A DNA stretch of 64,000 nucleotides from Chlorobiota bacterium (GCA_028287785.1 JAQBOZ010000007.1:428994-492993), one strand, 5' to 3'. Shown: positions 9,241-18,494, numbered from the stretch's first letter. The notes: generated by a model not told the origin, from the sequence alone. A program made the numbers and translations.

Positions 9241-10695
9241 TCAGCCGCCGATCGCCATGCCGGCCGCGAACGAGCCAACCTCGATGGTCCGCACGATCTT
9301 CCGCTGCCCGACATCGATCACATAGACGATGCCCGGAACCGTGGAGCTGCCGACCGTCGGGTGATGCTGGTCGCCGTTCTGATTCTCGCAGCTTACATAC
9401 GCCCGCTTCCCGTCCCCGCTGAAGACGATGGCATGCGGCTGCACCTTCAGGCCGGTGATGCCGGCAACCACGGCATGCGAGCCGACATCGATGATCGATA
9501 TCGTGTTATCCCCCTGATTCGGCACCCAGAGATGCAGCCCGTCCGGGGTCAGCTTCGGGATCAGCGGGCGGGCGCCCACCTTGATGCTGTCGATCACCCT
9601 TCCGCTGACCATCTCCAGCAGGCGCACTTCGGCGCTGGCGCGGCAGCTGACCCAGAGAAACACCCCATCCGGCGAAAGCTCTCCCTGATATGGCTCGTAC
9701 CGGTCCTTCGTTCCCGGCGGAAGCGGGTTCCCCGGCGAAACCGGTATTCGCTGCTCCACTTCCTTCGTGGCGAGGTTGATCACCGAGATATCATCCCCCA
9801 GCGCATTGGTGGTGTAGAGATGCTTCTCATCGGCGCTCAGGGTCACGCCGTGCGGCGCGTTGCCGACATCGAAGATGGTATCGGTCACGGTCATCGTGGC
9901 GGCGTTCACGCGGACGATGAACCGCTGCGCCAGCGTCAGATCGAAGTTCGAAACGTAGAGCGTGGAGCCATCGTGCGTTACGGCGATCTGCGCGGGGCTC
10001 CGCCCAACGGTCACATCGCCCAGCTTCGCGAATGTCTTCGCGTCGTACTTCTCCACCTTGCCGCCGTTGATCAGGTTCACATAGAAAAACGCGTGGTCGG
10101 GGGAGAGGACGATATTATGCGGTGAAGCGGGCTTGATGGCGGAGCTGGAGCCGACGCCGATATAGCGCATGATATGCTCGGTCGCCAGATCGATCGTCGT
10201 CACCTTGTCCTCGCTCTGCGCCGTGACGAAGATGCGGGGGCGACCCGGGTCGGCAAGGTAGACCTCCCCGGCATCGTTCTTCGCCCCCTCGTTTATCCAG
10301 CGCCGGATCAGCTTTATCTGCTCGGCAGGCAGGGGATCGCGCCCGAGCGGCATATGCGGATCGGCGATCGGGGCGACCGTCGTATCGGTGTTGATATGCT
10401 GGAACAGGTGGCTCTTCCCGGCGGAGAACGGGATGATCTCCGCGCCATAATTATCGGTGCCGGCAACCGCCTGCGCCCAGGTATTCAGGGCAACCCCCTC
10501 GGAGTTGTCGCCATTGAGATGGCAGCTCGATCCGCCGCATCCATTCTTGAAGATCGGGTCGATATGCTTCGAGTAGATGATCGGCTCGTTATCGCCTGGA
10601 ATCACCACGGCCGGCGGGGCGGCGGGTGTATCCTTGCAGGAGGCGAGCAGCGCCCCGGATAACAGAAGAGTTGTGATTTGAAGTATGTAGCGCAT
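9241..10695 (-). CDS. Lipoprotein with cytochrome c-like motif and YVTN beta-propeller
   Basis: A 484-residue protein. The start is at 10695, where a lipoprotein signal (LLSGALLASC, lipidated C20) begins; upstream in-frame codons add no signal. Residues about 35-150 resemble the PSCyt1-type cytochrome region: C53-x4-C58-H59 and later MPLGRDPLPAEQIKLIRRWI. The C-x4-C-H spacing departs from the usual CxxCH, so haem attachment is uncertain. Residues about 160-480 are 40-residue YVTN/YncE repeats (for example GSTLYVSNFDLT, KHLYTTNALGDDISVINL) forming a beta-propeller. It is upstream gene of a pair with the T9SS choice-of-anchor B protein, which suggests a shared surface role. Redox function is inferred only. 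Confidence 0.8.
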   Translation of the reverse strand: MRYILQITTLLLSGALLASCKDTPAAPPAVVIPGDNEPIIYSKHIDPIFKNGCGGSSCHLNGDNSEGVALNTWAQAVAGTDNYGAEIIPFSAGKSHLFQHINTDTTVAPIADPHMPLGRDPLPAEQIKLIRRWINEGAKNDAGEVYLADPGRPRIFVTAQSEDKVTTIDLATEHIMRYIGVGSSSAIKPASPHNIVLSPDHAFFYVNLINGGKVEKYDAKTFAKLGDVTVGRSPAQIAVTHDGSTLYVSNFDLTLAQRFIVRVNAATMTVTDTIFDVGNAPHGVTLSADEKHLYTTNALGDDISVINLATKEVEQRIPVSPGNPLPPGTKDRYEPYQGELSPDGVFLWVSCRASAEVRLLEMVSGRVIDSIKVGARPLIPKLTPDGLHLWVPNQGDNTISIIDVGSHAVVAGITGLKVQPHAIVFSGDGKRAYVSCENQNGDQHHPTVGSSTVPGIVYVIDVGQRKIVRTIEVGSFAAGMAIGG

Positions 10696-10844
10696 GGATC
10701 TGGCACCTGACAATCGATTCGGTTGGTTGCCACCGTGGCCGATGGCCGTTGGGTTATAATTCCGGAGAGGACACAGGAGAGGCTGAAAATGCCCCGATTC
10801 ATTGTGCGCCGCAAGAGAGAAAGGGGCCGCGACGGAAATATCAT

Positions 10845-10929
10845 GTGCGCCGGGCAATGCCCGGCGCACCGGGGATTGCGCCCCTCCGGGGCTTGGGAGG
10901 GTCTGTCGTCGTTCAATGGTCTGCTGTAA
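10845..10929. repeat. Intergenic repeat family 1, half-unit plus flanking motif
   Basis: Perfect hairpin gtgcgccgggca / tgcccggcgcac, then gcccctccggggc and, 20 bp on, gttcaatggtctgctgtaac, a diverged form of the CTAG-ended motif. It sits in the divergent region between the YVTN gene and mgtE. Confidence 0.82.
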
Positions 10930-11020
10930 CGATTCGGCAACGGCGGTCGCATCGCCGCGATAAAGTCCGTACTTTTGCGGGCTTCCCGGAATCTCCCCTC
11001 TTCATGCTATCATCGGTCCC

Positions 11021-12412
11021 ATGCCCCCGGAGCATAACGAGAACATCCTCGAGGTCGACGACGAGCTTTTGAACGACCTTCGCCGGTTGATGGAAACCGG
11101 CGATGACAACGCTCTCCGCGCGCTGCTTATCGACCTGCACGAGTCAGACGTGGCTCACCTTCTGGAATTTCTTTCCGAGGAGGAGCGCCACTATATCCTC
11201 TCCCTTCTGAAGGATGAGGTGGTGGGAGAGGTGATGCTCCACCTGCCGGAGGAGCAGCGCGAGGACTACCTGGCGGAGCTGGCGCCGGAGCGGATCTCCA
11301 ATATCGTCGAGGAGCTTTCCACCGACGACGCGGCCGATCTTGTCTCCGAGCTTTCGGACGAGGTGGCGGAGGAGGTGCTCCAGAATCTTCAGCGGAGCGA
11401 TCAGGAGGCCACCGACGAGATCCGCGACCTGCTCCGGTACGACGAGAACACCGCCGGCGGCAGGATGACCACGGATTACGTGGCGGTGGAGGCGATCGAG
11501 ACCGTGGCCGCGTCGATCGAGAAGATCAGGGAGTTCGTGCAGGAGACCGAGCTTGAGGTATACGTTCTCTACGTGGTGGATGCCGAGTACCGGCTGGCGG
11601 GGATCGTCAGGCTTCAGGATCTGGTCCTCCGTCCCCCCGGCGCCATCGTGGAATCGTTCATGCTGAGCGATCTGATCACCGTCGCGCCGAATGAAGATCA
11701 GTCGGTGGTGGCGCAGGTGATGCAGCGGTACGATCTTATCGCCGTCCCGGTGATCGCCGATTCCGGCGAGCTGCTGGGAATCGTGACGTTCGACGATATC
11801 GCCGATATCATCGATGAGGAGGCATCGCAGGACATGCTCTCGCTGGCCGGCATCACCGATGAGGAATCGCTCGCCACGCCGCCGCTCCGCTCGCTCCGGC
11901 GACGGCTTCCGTGGCTTGCCATCAACCTGGGAACCGCGTTTCTGGCGGCGATGGTGGTGGATCAGTTTCAGGGGACGATCGCGAAGGTGGCGGTGCTGGC
12001 ATCGCTGATGTCGATTGTGGCGGGCGAGGGGGGGAACGCGGCGATTCAGACGATCACGGTGATCGTCAGGAGCATCGCGCTCGGGGAGATACGGTCGGGA
12101 CATCTGCGGCGCGCGGTGATCAAGGAGGGGAAGGTTGCCGTGCTGAACGGGCTTGCGATGGGCCTGCTGACCGGCGTGCTTGTCTGGCTGATGTGGGGAA
12201 AATATCAGTTCGGCGTGCTGATCGCCATCGCGATGCTGGCGAACCTGATCGTGGCGGGGATTGTCGGCGCGCTGATACCGCTGGGACTCCGGAAACTGCG
12301 GCTCGATCCCGCGCTCTCCTCCGGCCCCATCGTCACCACATTCACCGATGTCTGCGGCTATTTCATCTTCCTGGGGCTGGCAACGCTGACCATGAGCTGG
12401 CTGCTGAAGTAA
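11021..12412 (+). CDS. mgtE: Magnesium transporter MgtE
   Basis: A 463-residue inner-membrane Mg2+ channel/transporter. The order matches the family: acidic N-terminal MgtE_N domain (about 15-130) with repeated LPEEQREDYLAEL-type helices, two CBS domains (about 135-265; MTTDYVAVE and FMLSDLITVAPNE), a connecting helix (residues about 280-300), and five transmembrane segments from 305 on. The pore signatures GEGGNAAIQTITVIVR and DPALSSGPIVTTFTDV are present; the Asp after TFT is the Mg2+ site known in this family. Length is typical (about 450). Gating by cytosolic Mg2+ through the CBS/N domains is known for the family. No riboswitch was recognised upstream. Confidence 0.95.
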   Translation: MPPEHNENILEVDDELLNDLRRLMETGDDNALRALLIDLHESDVAHLLEFLSEEERHYILSLLKDEVVGEVMLHLPEEQREDYLAELAPERISNIVEELSTDDAADLVSELSDEVAEEVLQNLQRSDQEATDEIRDLLRYDENTAGGRMTTDYVAVEAIETVAASIEKIREFVQETELEVYVLYVVDAEYRLAGIVRLQDLVLRPPGAIVESFMLSDLITVAPNEDQSVVAQVMQRYDLIAVPVIADSGELLGIVTFDDIADIIDEEASQDMLSLAGITDEESLATPPLRSLRRRLPWLAINLGTAFLAAMVVDQFQGTIAKVAVLASLMSIVAGEGGNAAIQTITVIVRSIALGEIRSGHLRRAVIKEGKVAVLNGLAMGLLTGVLVWLMWGKYQFGVLIAIAMLANLIVAGIVGALIPLGLRKLRLDPALSSGPIVTTFTDVCGYFIFLGLATLTMSWLLK

Positions 12413-12524
12413 CGGGAAGTGGTTTCAGGAGGGGATGGGGGCGGTATGATTCGGCCGAGCCCTGTGCGTAGATCGTGCGCGTGCGCGACAGAGCCCGGTA
12501 TCGGAAATCAGGGCCGGGGGGCCA

Positions 12525-13088
12525 TCATTTCCGCTTTTCGCTGGTCAGCCTTTCATTCAACTCCTTCTGCATCGTCAGGCGTGTACGCTCCCGCTCATCC
12601 GGTTCCTCGGAGTCCGGGTAATCGGTATGGAGGATCAGGCATGCCATGTAGGTGGCAAGATCCCCCACGCAGTAGCGCCGTTCGCGGTTCTTGGCCGCGT
12701 CCGGGCCAAGATAGGTCAGGAGCGTGGGATCGTCCATTTCCTTGACGAGATGGGGAACCGCCGCCTCTCCGAAACTGATGAGCGTTGTGCCGAACTTGCC
12801 GAGCTGATGCCCCGGAAGCCCCCACCAGTTGTGCATGAAGGCGCCGTTCAGCCCCTCGCAGTAGATTCTGACCATCTTGGGATCCGGGTTCTTCCCCAGC
12901 ATCACCAGCAGCTCATGCGCCAGTACCCGCAGACGATTATCTCCCCGTTCCGACTTGGCGATCTTCTCGAGATCCTCCTGGGCCTTCGGGCGTGTGATAA
13001 GCCGGTCGGCCTCTCCACGCTGGAACAATGCGTCCACCGAATTCCCCTGTAACTCCTCGCGCATTGTGCCTAAGCCGGTAATTGCCAT
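12525..13088 (-). CDS. Hypothetical protein, HEAT-like helical
   Basis: A 187-residue soluble protein, mainly helical, with no signal peptide or membrane segment. A good Shine-Dalgarno sequence (taggaga) lies 9 bp before the ATG, which supports the start. The middle (about 100-135, with FGTTLISFGEAAVPHLVKEMDD) looks like a HEAT-type helical pair: a Gly-rich turn followed by AVPHLVKxxxD. The C-terminus is charged. No catalytic motif is visible. It stands alone between mgtE and a repeat-rich spacer. I do not recognise a named family. Confidence 0.7.
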   Translation of the reverse strand: MAITGLGTMREELQGNSVDALFQRGEADRLITRPKAQEDLEKIAKSERGDNRLRVLAHELLVMLGKNPDPKMVRIYCEGLNGAFMHNWWGLPGHQLGKFGTTLISFGEAAVPHLVKEMDDPTLLTYLGPDAAKNRERRYCVGDLATYMACLILHTDYPDSEEPDERERTRLTMQKELNERLTSEKRK

Positions 13089-13336
13089 CGCATTTCTCCT
13101 AAATCTTGATGCCTGTGAAAGAATCTACTACCAAAACTCCCCTATTTCCAAAGCACAATCGGTAAGTTTCTCATGTAACCGCCAACAAGCGGCGACCGGC
13201 CCGGCGGCGGGGGCGTCCGCAGTGCCAGTTGAAACAGTTGGTGATCCCCGCCGGAATCCCCTCGCCGTCCGAAAGCTTTGAGCGAGCTTGCCCGTCTGAT
13301 ATGCCTGTCGAACCGCTGAACTGTACCGGACACATT

Positions 13337-13495
13337 CTGCATGGGGTTCTGCCCCGTGCAGGAGCTGTGGCGCCCCCCTGGGGCCTGAAGATAGAAGAGA
13401 AAACCTTGCCTTACTTTCTGCAAGCCCCGGAGGGGCGCAATCCCTTGTGCGCGGGGCATCGCCCGGCGCACTCGAAATAATCCAACAGCCTGCTA
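13337..13495. repeat. Intergenic repeat family 1, two half-units plus CTAG-type motif
   Basis: Half-unit one has the hairpin tgcatgggg / ccccgtgca and ggcgcccccctggggcc. After a 35-bp AT-richer spacer comes the inverted half-unit: gccccggaggggc, then the hairpin tgcgcggggc / gcccggcgca, then ctcgaaataatccaacagcctgcta. The right half overlaps the apparent start of the exonuclease gene. Confidence 0.82.
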
Positions 13496-14052
13496 TCGCA
13501 AAGAAATATTATATCGTCGTCGATCTGGAGGCTACCTGCTGGCCGGATGAAGGGCGTCGCGGAGATGGCGAGATCATCGAAATCGGATGCGTGCGGATGT
13601 CGCAGTCGACACGGCGGATCGTGGATGAGTTCTCCACGCTCGTGCGACCCGAGCGTTACCCCACGCTCAGCACCTACTGCACCAATCTTACATCGATCAC
13701 GCAGGCCGATGTGGACAAGGCCCCCCGGTTCCCGGATGCCTACGCCAGCCTGGTGGAATGGATGGGCTCCCCGAGCGATATGACCCTCTGCTCCTGGGGG
13801 GCGTACGACTGCTTTCTGCTGCGGCAGGCATGCCGGTTCCATCGCCTCACCTACCCGTTCGATGATGAATACATCAACATCAAGCCGGCGTTCAGCGAGG
13901 CGTTTTCCGGTCGGGGTGTGAGCATGCCGAGGGCGATGGAGATGGCGGAGATTCCGCAGCAGGGGACATTTCATCGCGGCATCGACGATGCCCGCAACGC
14001 CGCCAAGCTCTGGCAGATCATCCTCCGCGAACACCGGCGTATCGGCGCGTGA
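13447..14052 (+). CDS. DnaQ/DEDD-family 3'-5' exonuclease
   Basis: Up to 201 residues with the DEDDh exonuclease fold. Exo I is VVDLEATC (Asp and Glu ligands), Exo II lies near DKAPRFPDAY/CSWGAYDCF, and Exo III is HRGIDDARNAAKL. It resembles the KapD/ERI1-like group that trims RNA or DNA 3' ends. The only in-frame start before Exo I is GTG at 13447, which lies inside a repeat hairpin; the first 18 codons are repeat-derived and no Shine-Dalgarno sequence is seen. The true start may have been lost or replaced when the repeat inserted. The stop is followed by a C6/G6 hairpin facing the convergent aldehyde dehydrogenase. Confidence 0.8.
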   Translation: MRGASPGALEIIQQPAIAKKYYIVVDLEATCWPDEGRRGDGEIIEIGCVRMSQSTRRIVDEFSTLVRPERYPTLSTYCTNLTSITQADVDKAPRFPDAYASLVEWMGSPSDMTLCSWGAYDCFLLRQACRFHRLTYPFDDEYINIKPAFSEAFSGRGVSMPRAMEMAEIPQQGTFHRGIDDARNAAKLWQIILREHRRIGA

Positions 14053-14054
14053 CG

Positions 14055-14073
14055 GCCCCCCGTGGAGGGGGGC
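14055..14073. terminator. Stem-loop between convergent genes
   Basis: gcccccc / ggggggc stem with a 5-base loop in the 34-bp gap between the exonuclease and aldehyde dehydrogenase stops. There is no T tract, so the terminator role is an inference from position. Confidence 0.5.
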
Positions 14074-14086
14074 GCACTTCACGCAA

Positions 14087-15607
14087 TCAGTTCAGATCGA
14101 CATACACCGTCTTGGTCTGCGTGTACGTTTCCAGCGCCGCGGCGCCAAGCTCGCGACCGAAGCCGGAATCCTTGTAGCCGCCGAACGGCAGGGCGTTATC
14201 GGTCATGTTGTAGGTGTTGATCCAGACCGTCCCGGCCTTGATCCCGCGGGCGAACGTAAGCGCCTTCTTCAGATCGTTCGTCCAGACGGCGGAGGCCAGC
14301 CCGTAGGCGGAGTCGTTGGCGATGCGGAGCGCCTCATCGGCGTCGTTGAAGGTGATCACCGATGCCACCGGGCCGAAGATCTCCTCGCGCGCGATCGCCA
14401 TATCGTTGTTCACGCCGTCGAACACGGTCGGCGTCACGAAATATCCGCTTCCCCCCACGCGATTTCCGCCGGCCACCAGCCGCGCCCCTTCCTCCTTTCC
14501 CTTGTCGATATAGCCGAGCACGCGGTTCATCTGCTCCTCGCTCACCAGCGATCCCATGCGCGTCTTCGGGTCCAGCGGATCGCCCACGGTCATCTTCGCG
14601 GCGCGGCCGGCCAGCACTTCCATAAACTGATCGCGGGCGGATGCCTCGATCAGAATGCGGCTTCCGGCGGTACACATCTGCCCCTGATTGAAGAAAATCC
14701 CGGCCAGCGCCACCTTGGCGGCAAGCTCCAGGTTGGAATCGGCGAAGACGATGTTGGGGGATTTTCCGCCAAGCTCCAGCGTCACCTTCTTCAGCGTGCC
14801 GGCTGCGTTCCGCATGATCAGCTTTCCGACCTCAACCGATCCGGTGAAGGCGATCTTGTCCACCCCCGGATGGTCCACCAGCGCCGCGCCGGCGGTCTCC
14901 CCCAGCCCCGTCACGATATTGACGACCCCCTTCGGCATGCCGGCCTCCAGCATCAGCTCGCCAAGCCGGAGGATGGAGAGCGGGGTCTGCTCGGCCGGCT
15001 TGATCACCACGGTGTTGCCGCAGGCGATGGCCGGGGCGATCTTCCAGGTCGCCATCTGAATCGGGAAATTCCAGGGGATGATCTGCCCGCAGACGCCGAT
15101 CGGCTCGCGCAGCGTATAGGCGAACGCGTTGACGCGCGCGTGCGGCTCGATCGTCTCGCCGGTGGTCTTTCCGGCCCAGCCGGCGTAATAGCGGAAGCAG
15201 GCGATCGACTGCGGGAGATCCACCCTGAGCGATTCCACCAGCGGCTTTCCGTTGTCGATCGTCTCAAGCTCCGCCAGCTCCTCGATGTTCGCCTCCATCA
15301 GATCGGCGATCTTCCAGAGGAGCTTTCCGCGATCGGCGCCGTTCATCTTCTTATACTCCCCCTCCTCGAACGCCCGTCGCGCGGCGGCCACGGCCCTGTC
15401 CACATCCTCCTTCCCCCCGGACGCCACGTTGGCGATCACCTCGCCGGTCCCCGGATAGACGCTTTCGAACGTCTCGCCGGAGGCGGCACCGACCCATTCC
15501 CCATCGATCAGCATCTTCCCGTAGCGGAGGAGCCCGTGCTCATCGAGCTGATTCTTCCGTGGCTTCAGTTGGGCGATAAGCTCGCCGGCTGTCGTTGACT
15601 CTTGCAT
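14087..15607 (-). CDS. NAD(P)+-dependent aldehyde dehydrogenase
   Basis: A 506-residue enzyme oxidising aldehydes to carboxylic acids. Start at 15607 is chosen because the conserved N-terminus follows it; a further ATG at 15646 adds 13 atypical residues. Family signatures: WNFP with N180, cofactor-binding FTGSVEVG (about 254-261), general base E278 in LELGGKSP, nucleophile C312 in NQGQMCTAGSR, and a late EEIFGPV motif. The sequence is closest in feel to betaine/retinal-type ALDHs (GLASAVWTNDL, INTYNMTDNALPFGGYKDSG). It stands alone, so the physiological aldehyde is not indicated. Confidence 0.93.
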   Translation of the reverse strand: MQESTTAGELIAQLKPRKNQLDEHGLLRYGKMLIDGEWVGAASGETFESVYPGTGEVIANVASGGKEDVDRAVAAARRAFEEGEYKKMNGADRGKLLWKIADLMEANIEELAELETIDNGKPLVESLRVDLPQSIACFRYYAGWAGKTTGETIEPHARVNAFAYTLREPIGVCGQIIPWNFPIQMATWKIAPAIACGNTVVIKPAEQTPLSILRLGELMLEAGMPKGVVNIVTGLGETAGAALVDHPGVDKIAFTGSVEVGKLIMRNAAGTLKKVTLELGGKSPNIVFADSNLELAAKVALAGIFFNQGQMCTAGSRILIEASARDQFMEVLAGRAAKMTVGDPLDPKTRMGSLVSEEQMNRVLGYIDKGKEEGARLVAGGNRVGGSGYFVTPTVFDGVNNDMAIAREEIFGPVASVITFNDADEALRIANDSAYGLASAVWTNDLKKALTFARGIKAGTVWINTYNMTDNALPFGGYKDSGFGRELGAAALETYTQTKTVYVDLN

Positions 15608-15685
15608 GATATATTCTCTTGTCCCTGTTGAGTGAACTGGTTGCATGAATGAGACGGTGAATTTACGAGATCCGGGGACGTGATC

Positions 15686-15762
15686 TATCAGGCTGTTGCA
15701 TTACCTCCATGCGCGGGGCGATGCCCCGCGCACAGGCGATTGCGCCCCTCCGGGGCTTGAGG
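15686..15762. repeat. Intergenic repeat family 1, half-unit with reverse motif
   Basis: Begins with tcaggctgttgca (reverse of the CTAG-ended motif), then the perfect hairpin tgcgcggggc / gccccgcgca and gcccctccggggc followed by ttgaggg. It lies upstream of the aldehyde dehydrogenase. Confidence 0.82.
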
Positions 15763-15910
15763 GAAATCTCCCAACGGCGCCGCAGAGGACGGAGTCAATG
15801 GTCAGTGGAGCATATCGTCCATGAAGCCGGGCTGGAATTCACATCAAAGGGAATGTTCTGCTTCCCCCGCATCGAACGTCCAGCCCCCATGATCATGGGT
15901 TCGGAGTTCT

Positions 15911-16348
15911 TCATTCACCCTGCGCGCCGGGTGAAAGTAACTTCTGAAATGTGACCCAATCCCGGCCCTCATGCTCCTGGACCCGTTGCACCTTGACAAA
16001 GTAGAACAGAAGGCGACCGGAATTAATTATCCAGGCGACAAACAGATAGAGGGCCGCCTTGAATATCAACATCAGAACGATGACTGCGACCTCAAATACT
16101 TCCCACCCAGGCTGCCCGAAAACAACATCCCCAACATGAATTGCGGCGTAGGAATATATCATGAAGAGGAACCAAGGTGGAGTTCTTACAAATTTACTAT
16201 CCAGTCGCCCAAACAACAGGCACATTACCCCACCGGTCAGCGTGCTCAGGAGCGCCTTGAAGTAGAGCGACAGATGGATAAATAGCAGGTAGTGACTCAG
16301 TTTGAGATACGGTTTATGCTGTTTGGACTCATGGAGGACATTCGGCAT
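15911..16348 (-). CDS. Small integral membrane protein
   Basis: A 145-residue protein with about four hydrophobic segments (around residues 20-40, 55-75, 80-100 and 105-125). The start is set at 16348 because a strong Shine-Dalgarno sequence (aaggagag) sits just before it; the frame stays open further upstream only because it runs through repeat family 2, giving a spurious N-terminus. The tail is hydrophilic. The pattern resembles DUF4282/Tim17-like or other small four-helix membrane proteins, but I cannot assign a family. Neighbouring genes give no clue. Confidence 0.65.
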   Translation of the reverse strand: MPNVLHESKQHKPYLKLSHYLLFIHLSLYFKALLSTLTGGVMCLLFGRLDSKFVRTPPWFLFMIYSYAAIHVGDVVFGQPGWEVFEVAVIVLMLIFKAALYLFVAWIINSGRLLFYFVKVQRVQEHEGRDWVTFQKLLSPGAQGE

Positions 16349-16358
16349 CTCTCCTTCC

Positions 16359-16596
16359 AGCCCCATCGGGGCGTACCGGTTGTAGCATCGCCATGCCCCC
16401 ATGATTCCAGGCTCCATCGGAGCGTACCATTCGGCACGGATGCGGGGATGGTACGCTCCGATGGAGCTTGAGCGGGAGATGGGAGCATTGTTGCTACAAC
16501 CGGCGCGCTCCTGACGGAGCTTGAAGAGCGAAGAAGGGATCGCCGATCGATGATTGTTCAGCAGACGGAAGAGTGGATTCAAACTGAGTCACTACC
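16359..16596. repeat. Repeat family 2, nested palindrome
   Basis: A core of two perfect 20-nt inverted arms (16411-16430 and 16448-16467, beginning gctccatcggagcgtaccat) is nested in weaker outer arms ccccatcggggcgtaccggttgtagca and its imperfect reverse near 16490-16520. The right part (16438-16596) recurs inverted and nearly identical at 63843-64000. It lies between a gene start and a short ORF and codes for nothing convincing. Confidence 0.85.
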
Positions 16597-16611
16597 TAAA
16601 AATCAACGGCC

Positions 16612-16746
16612 ATGAAATACAACAGTCGGTGTTTTGCGTACGATGCGGTGTTGCTGAGAATTGATGCCGGGCAACTTCCCGCCAGGCAACGACAATCCAT
16701 TGAAGAAGAGAGCTTCGATTATTTGAATTGGCCGGAAAACAAATAA
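16612..16746 (+). CDS. Possible 44-residue protein
   Basis: An ATG-started frame of 44 codons, beginning MKYNSRCFAYDAVLLRI and ending in a charged tail. It starts 16 bp after repeat family 2 and has no Shine-Dalgarno sequence. The composition (Cys, Tyr, acidic tail) is unlike random GC-rich frames, and codon use is AT-richer than the neighbours. It may be the remnant of a longer gene cut by the repeat. No family recognised. Confidence 0.3.
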   Translation: MKYNSRCFAYDAVLLRIDAGQLPARQRQSIEEESFDYLNWPENK

Positions 16747-16777
16747 CCGGCCCGCCGGTTTCGCTCATGTCATCCCC

Positions 16778-17692
16778 TCAACGCACCGAAATAAATCGGG
16801 AAATCAGGCTCCCGATTCTGCACCAGTATATTCCTGACGGCAGATTATCGAGAGTCGCCCTGGAGGAGTTTGCCGGAAGGGTTATCGCACGGATCATCTG
16901 ACCGCGCACGTTGAAAATGTGAAGGGTCTGCTCCTGATCCTGTGGAGGAAAGTCGATGCTGGCAACTGTCACCACCGGCTGCGGAACAATTTGCAGCGCA
17001 CTTACCTGATGGACCTTCTCGGTATCCATTCCCGTCTTGAGAATCAGCCCATCATCCCCGACAACATGGGCAACATCCCCCGCGGGCGCGGAGCAGGCAT
17101 AATAAAGACCCCAGTCATTGCAGGGTTCAGGAGCCCAGCTACGCCCTTCATCAGTGGTCTTCCAGAGCTTGGGGGCATCATACGTATACGCAATCGCATA
17201 GCCGATCCCGCTGGGAGCGAACGTGATTGCATCGAAATGATGATCGGGATCAGTGGGGGGAATGAATCGTTCTCCCACGAGACTCCCTCGTCCGTCGAGA
17301 GAGCAACGTTCCCTTCCGATGCAACCATCCAGGCCCCACCGGGGGTATGGGCAACCGCCGGCCAGCTGCCGCTGAAAGGCGATCTTGGAGGACCACTCCA
17401 TAGCCTGGTTTTTCCTCCGTCGCTGGTGATGACGACCCCATACTCTGTCGGCTCCGAGAAACTATCGACAATCAGCCCGTGGGTGCTGTCCCGAAAATTC
17501 ACACTCTCGTAAAAATCGACTCCCCCCTGTTTGCCGATGGGATTCCATGTCAACCCGCCATCGGTGGTCCCCGCAAACACGCCTGCATAGGCATCATAAC
17601 TTCCCCCGGCCAGATAACCGATATGCCCTCCCTTCGAGGTTTGAGAGGATTCCTGTGGATGGGCTTTGCGGAGATCCCTGTGGTTCCCCCGT
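16778..17692 (-). pseudogene. Frameshifted BNR/YCF48-like T9SS protein, 5' end missing
   Basis: Two overlapping minus-strand frames together encode the C-terminal part of a beta-propeller protein. The upstream frame (17692-17255) has TTDGGLTWN and STDEGVSWE, and the downstream frame (17260-16778) has TTDEGRSWAPE, the BNR/Ycf48-type strand-turn motif. It ends in a T9SS type A sorting domain (IFNVRGQMIRAITLP, LPSGIYWCRI). Frames would join if the run of six C on the coding strand (G6 at 17255-17260) had seven. No start codon or signal peptide is found upstream, as the frame opens from a TAA at about 17693. It is therefore truncated as well as frameshifted. Confidence 0.75.
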
Positions 17693-17906
17693 TATCCCCA
17701 CGCGAAAAATTCTCTCGTGCGGACATCAGCCCATGCCTTCCCGGGGGATTCCCTACATTTGAACGTGGCGACGGCTCACGGGAGCCTGTGGTGATGAGCG
17801 TGGGCCCTTCAGAATGGGCCGGAACCGGGAGAACCCGGAAGAGCTTCATGGATGGGCCGGCGGCCTTTTTCCGTCGGAAATTTTTCAGGAATGTCAGGGA
17901 ACGCAA

Positions 17907-18494
17907 ATGGAATCAGGACATGTCATCCTGTTGAACGGCACCTCCAGCTCCGGCAAAACCAGCATTGCCAGAGCATTACAGGAATGGCTGACTGAACCGT
18001 ACATGAACGTCTCGGTGGATGGTTTTTTCAACTGCTACCCGGAAAAATTTCTCAATCCCCGCTCCAGGGAGGAGGCGCAGACCTTCAGCCGCCTTATCCC
18101 GTCCGTCGTCTCCGGCCTGCACGGCTCCGTTGCCGCGCTGGCGGATGCCGGCAACAATATGATCGTCGATCACGTGCTGGAGAAATCGGAGTGGCTGAAC
18201 GAATGCGTTGAGCGATGGGCCGGCCTGACGGTGCTGTTCGTGGGCGTGCGCTGTCCGCTGGAAATCGCCGAGCAGCGCGAGACGGCGCGCGGGGACAGGA
18301 ACATGGGAACCGCCCGCCACCAGTACGATCGTGTCCACGCTCACGGTCTGTACGATCTGGAAGTCGATACATCGCTCCTCAAGCCCGATGAATGCGCGGC
18401 GGAGATTATCGCGGCGATCGATCGCCAGCCCGCGCAATCCGCATTCCGCAGGCTTATCGATCGCCGACACCATTCCCCGACCGCGTTCGGCTGA
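17907..18494 (+). CDS. Chloramphenicol phosphotransferase-like kinase
   Basis: A 195-residue P-loop kinase. The Walker A is GTSSSGKT (residues 11-18) and a catalytic-type aspartate D38 sits in VSVDGFF, as in Streptomyces CPT, which phosphorylates the C3 hydroxyl of chloramphenicol. VLFVGVRCPLEIAEQRE and the ARGDR loop followed by YDLEVDT are also characteristic. Start is at 17907, with aggga 9 bp upstream. Family members outside Streptomyces are often of unknown substrate, so resistance activity is not proven. It lies 2.3 kb upstream of an AAC(6')-like gene with two unrelated genes between. Confidence 0.88.
   Translation: MESGHVILLNGTSSSGKTSIARALQEWLTEPYMNVSVDGFFNCYPEKFLNPRSREEAQTFSRLIPSVVSGLHGSVAALADAGNNMIVDHVLEKSEWLNECVERWAGLTVLFVGVRCPLEIAEQRETARGDRNMGTARHQYDRVHAHGLYDLEVDTSLLKPDECAAEIIAAIDRQPAQSAFRRLIDRRHHSPTAFG

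Noticed and set aside
10789..10929. 46-codon frame with a good ribosome binding site (MPRFIVRRKRERG)
   Set aside because: It runs into repeat family 1 and ends in its translation (CPAHRGLRPSG), so the protein is repeat-derived; no conservation can be shown.
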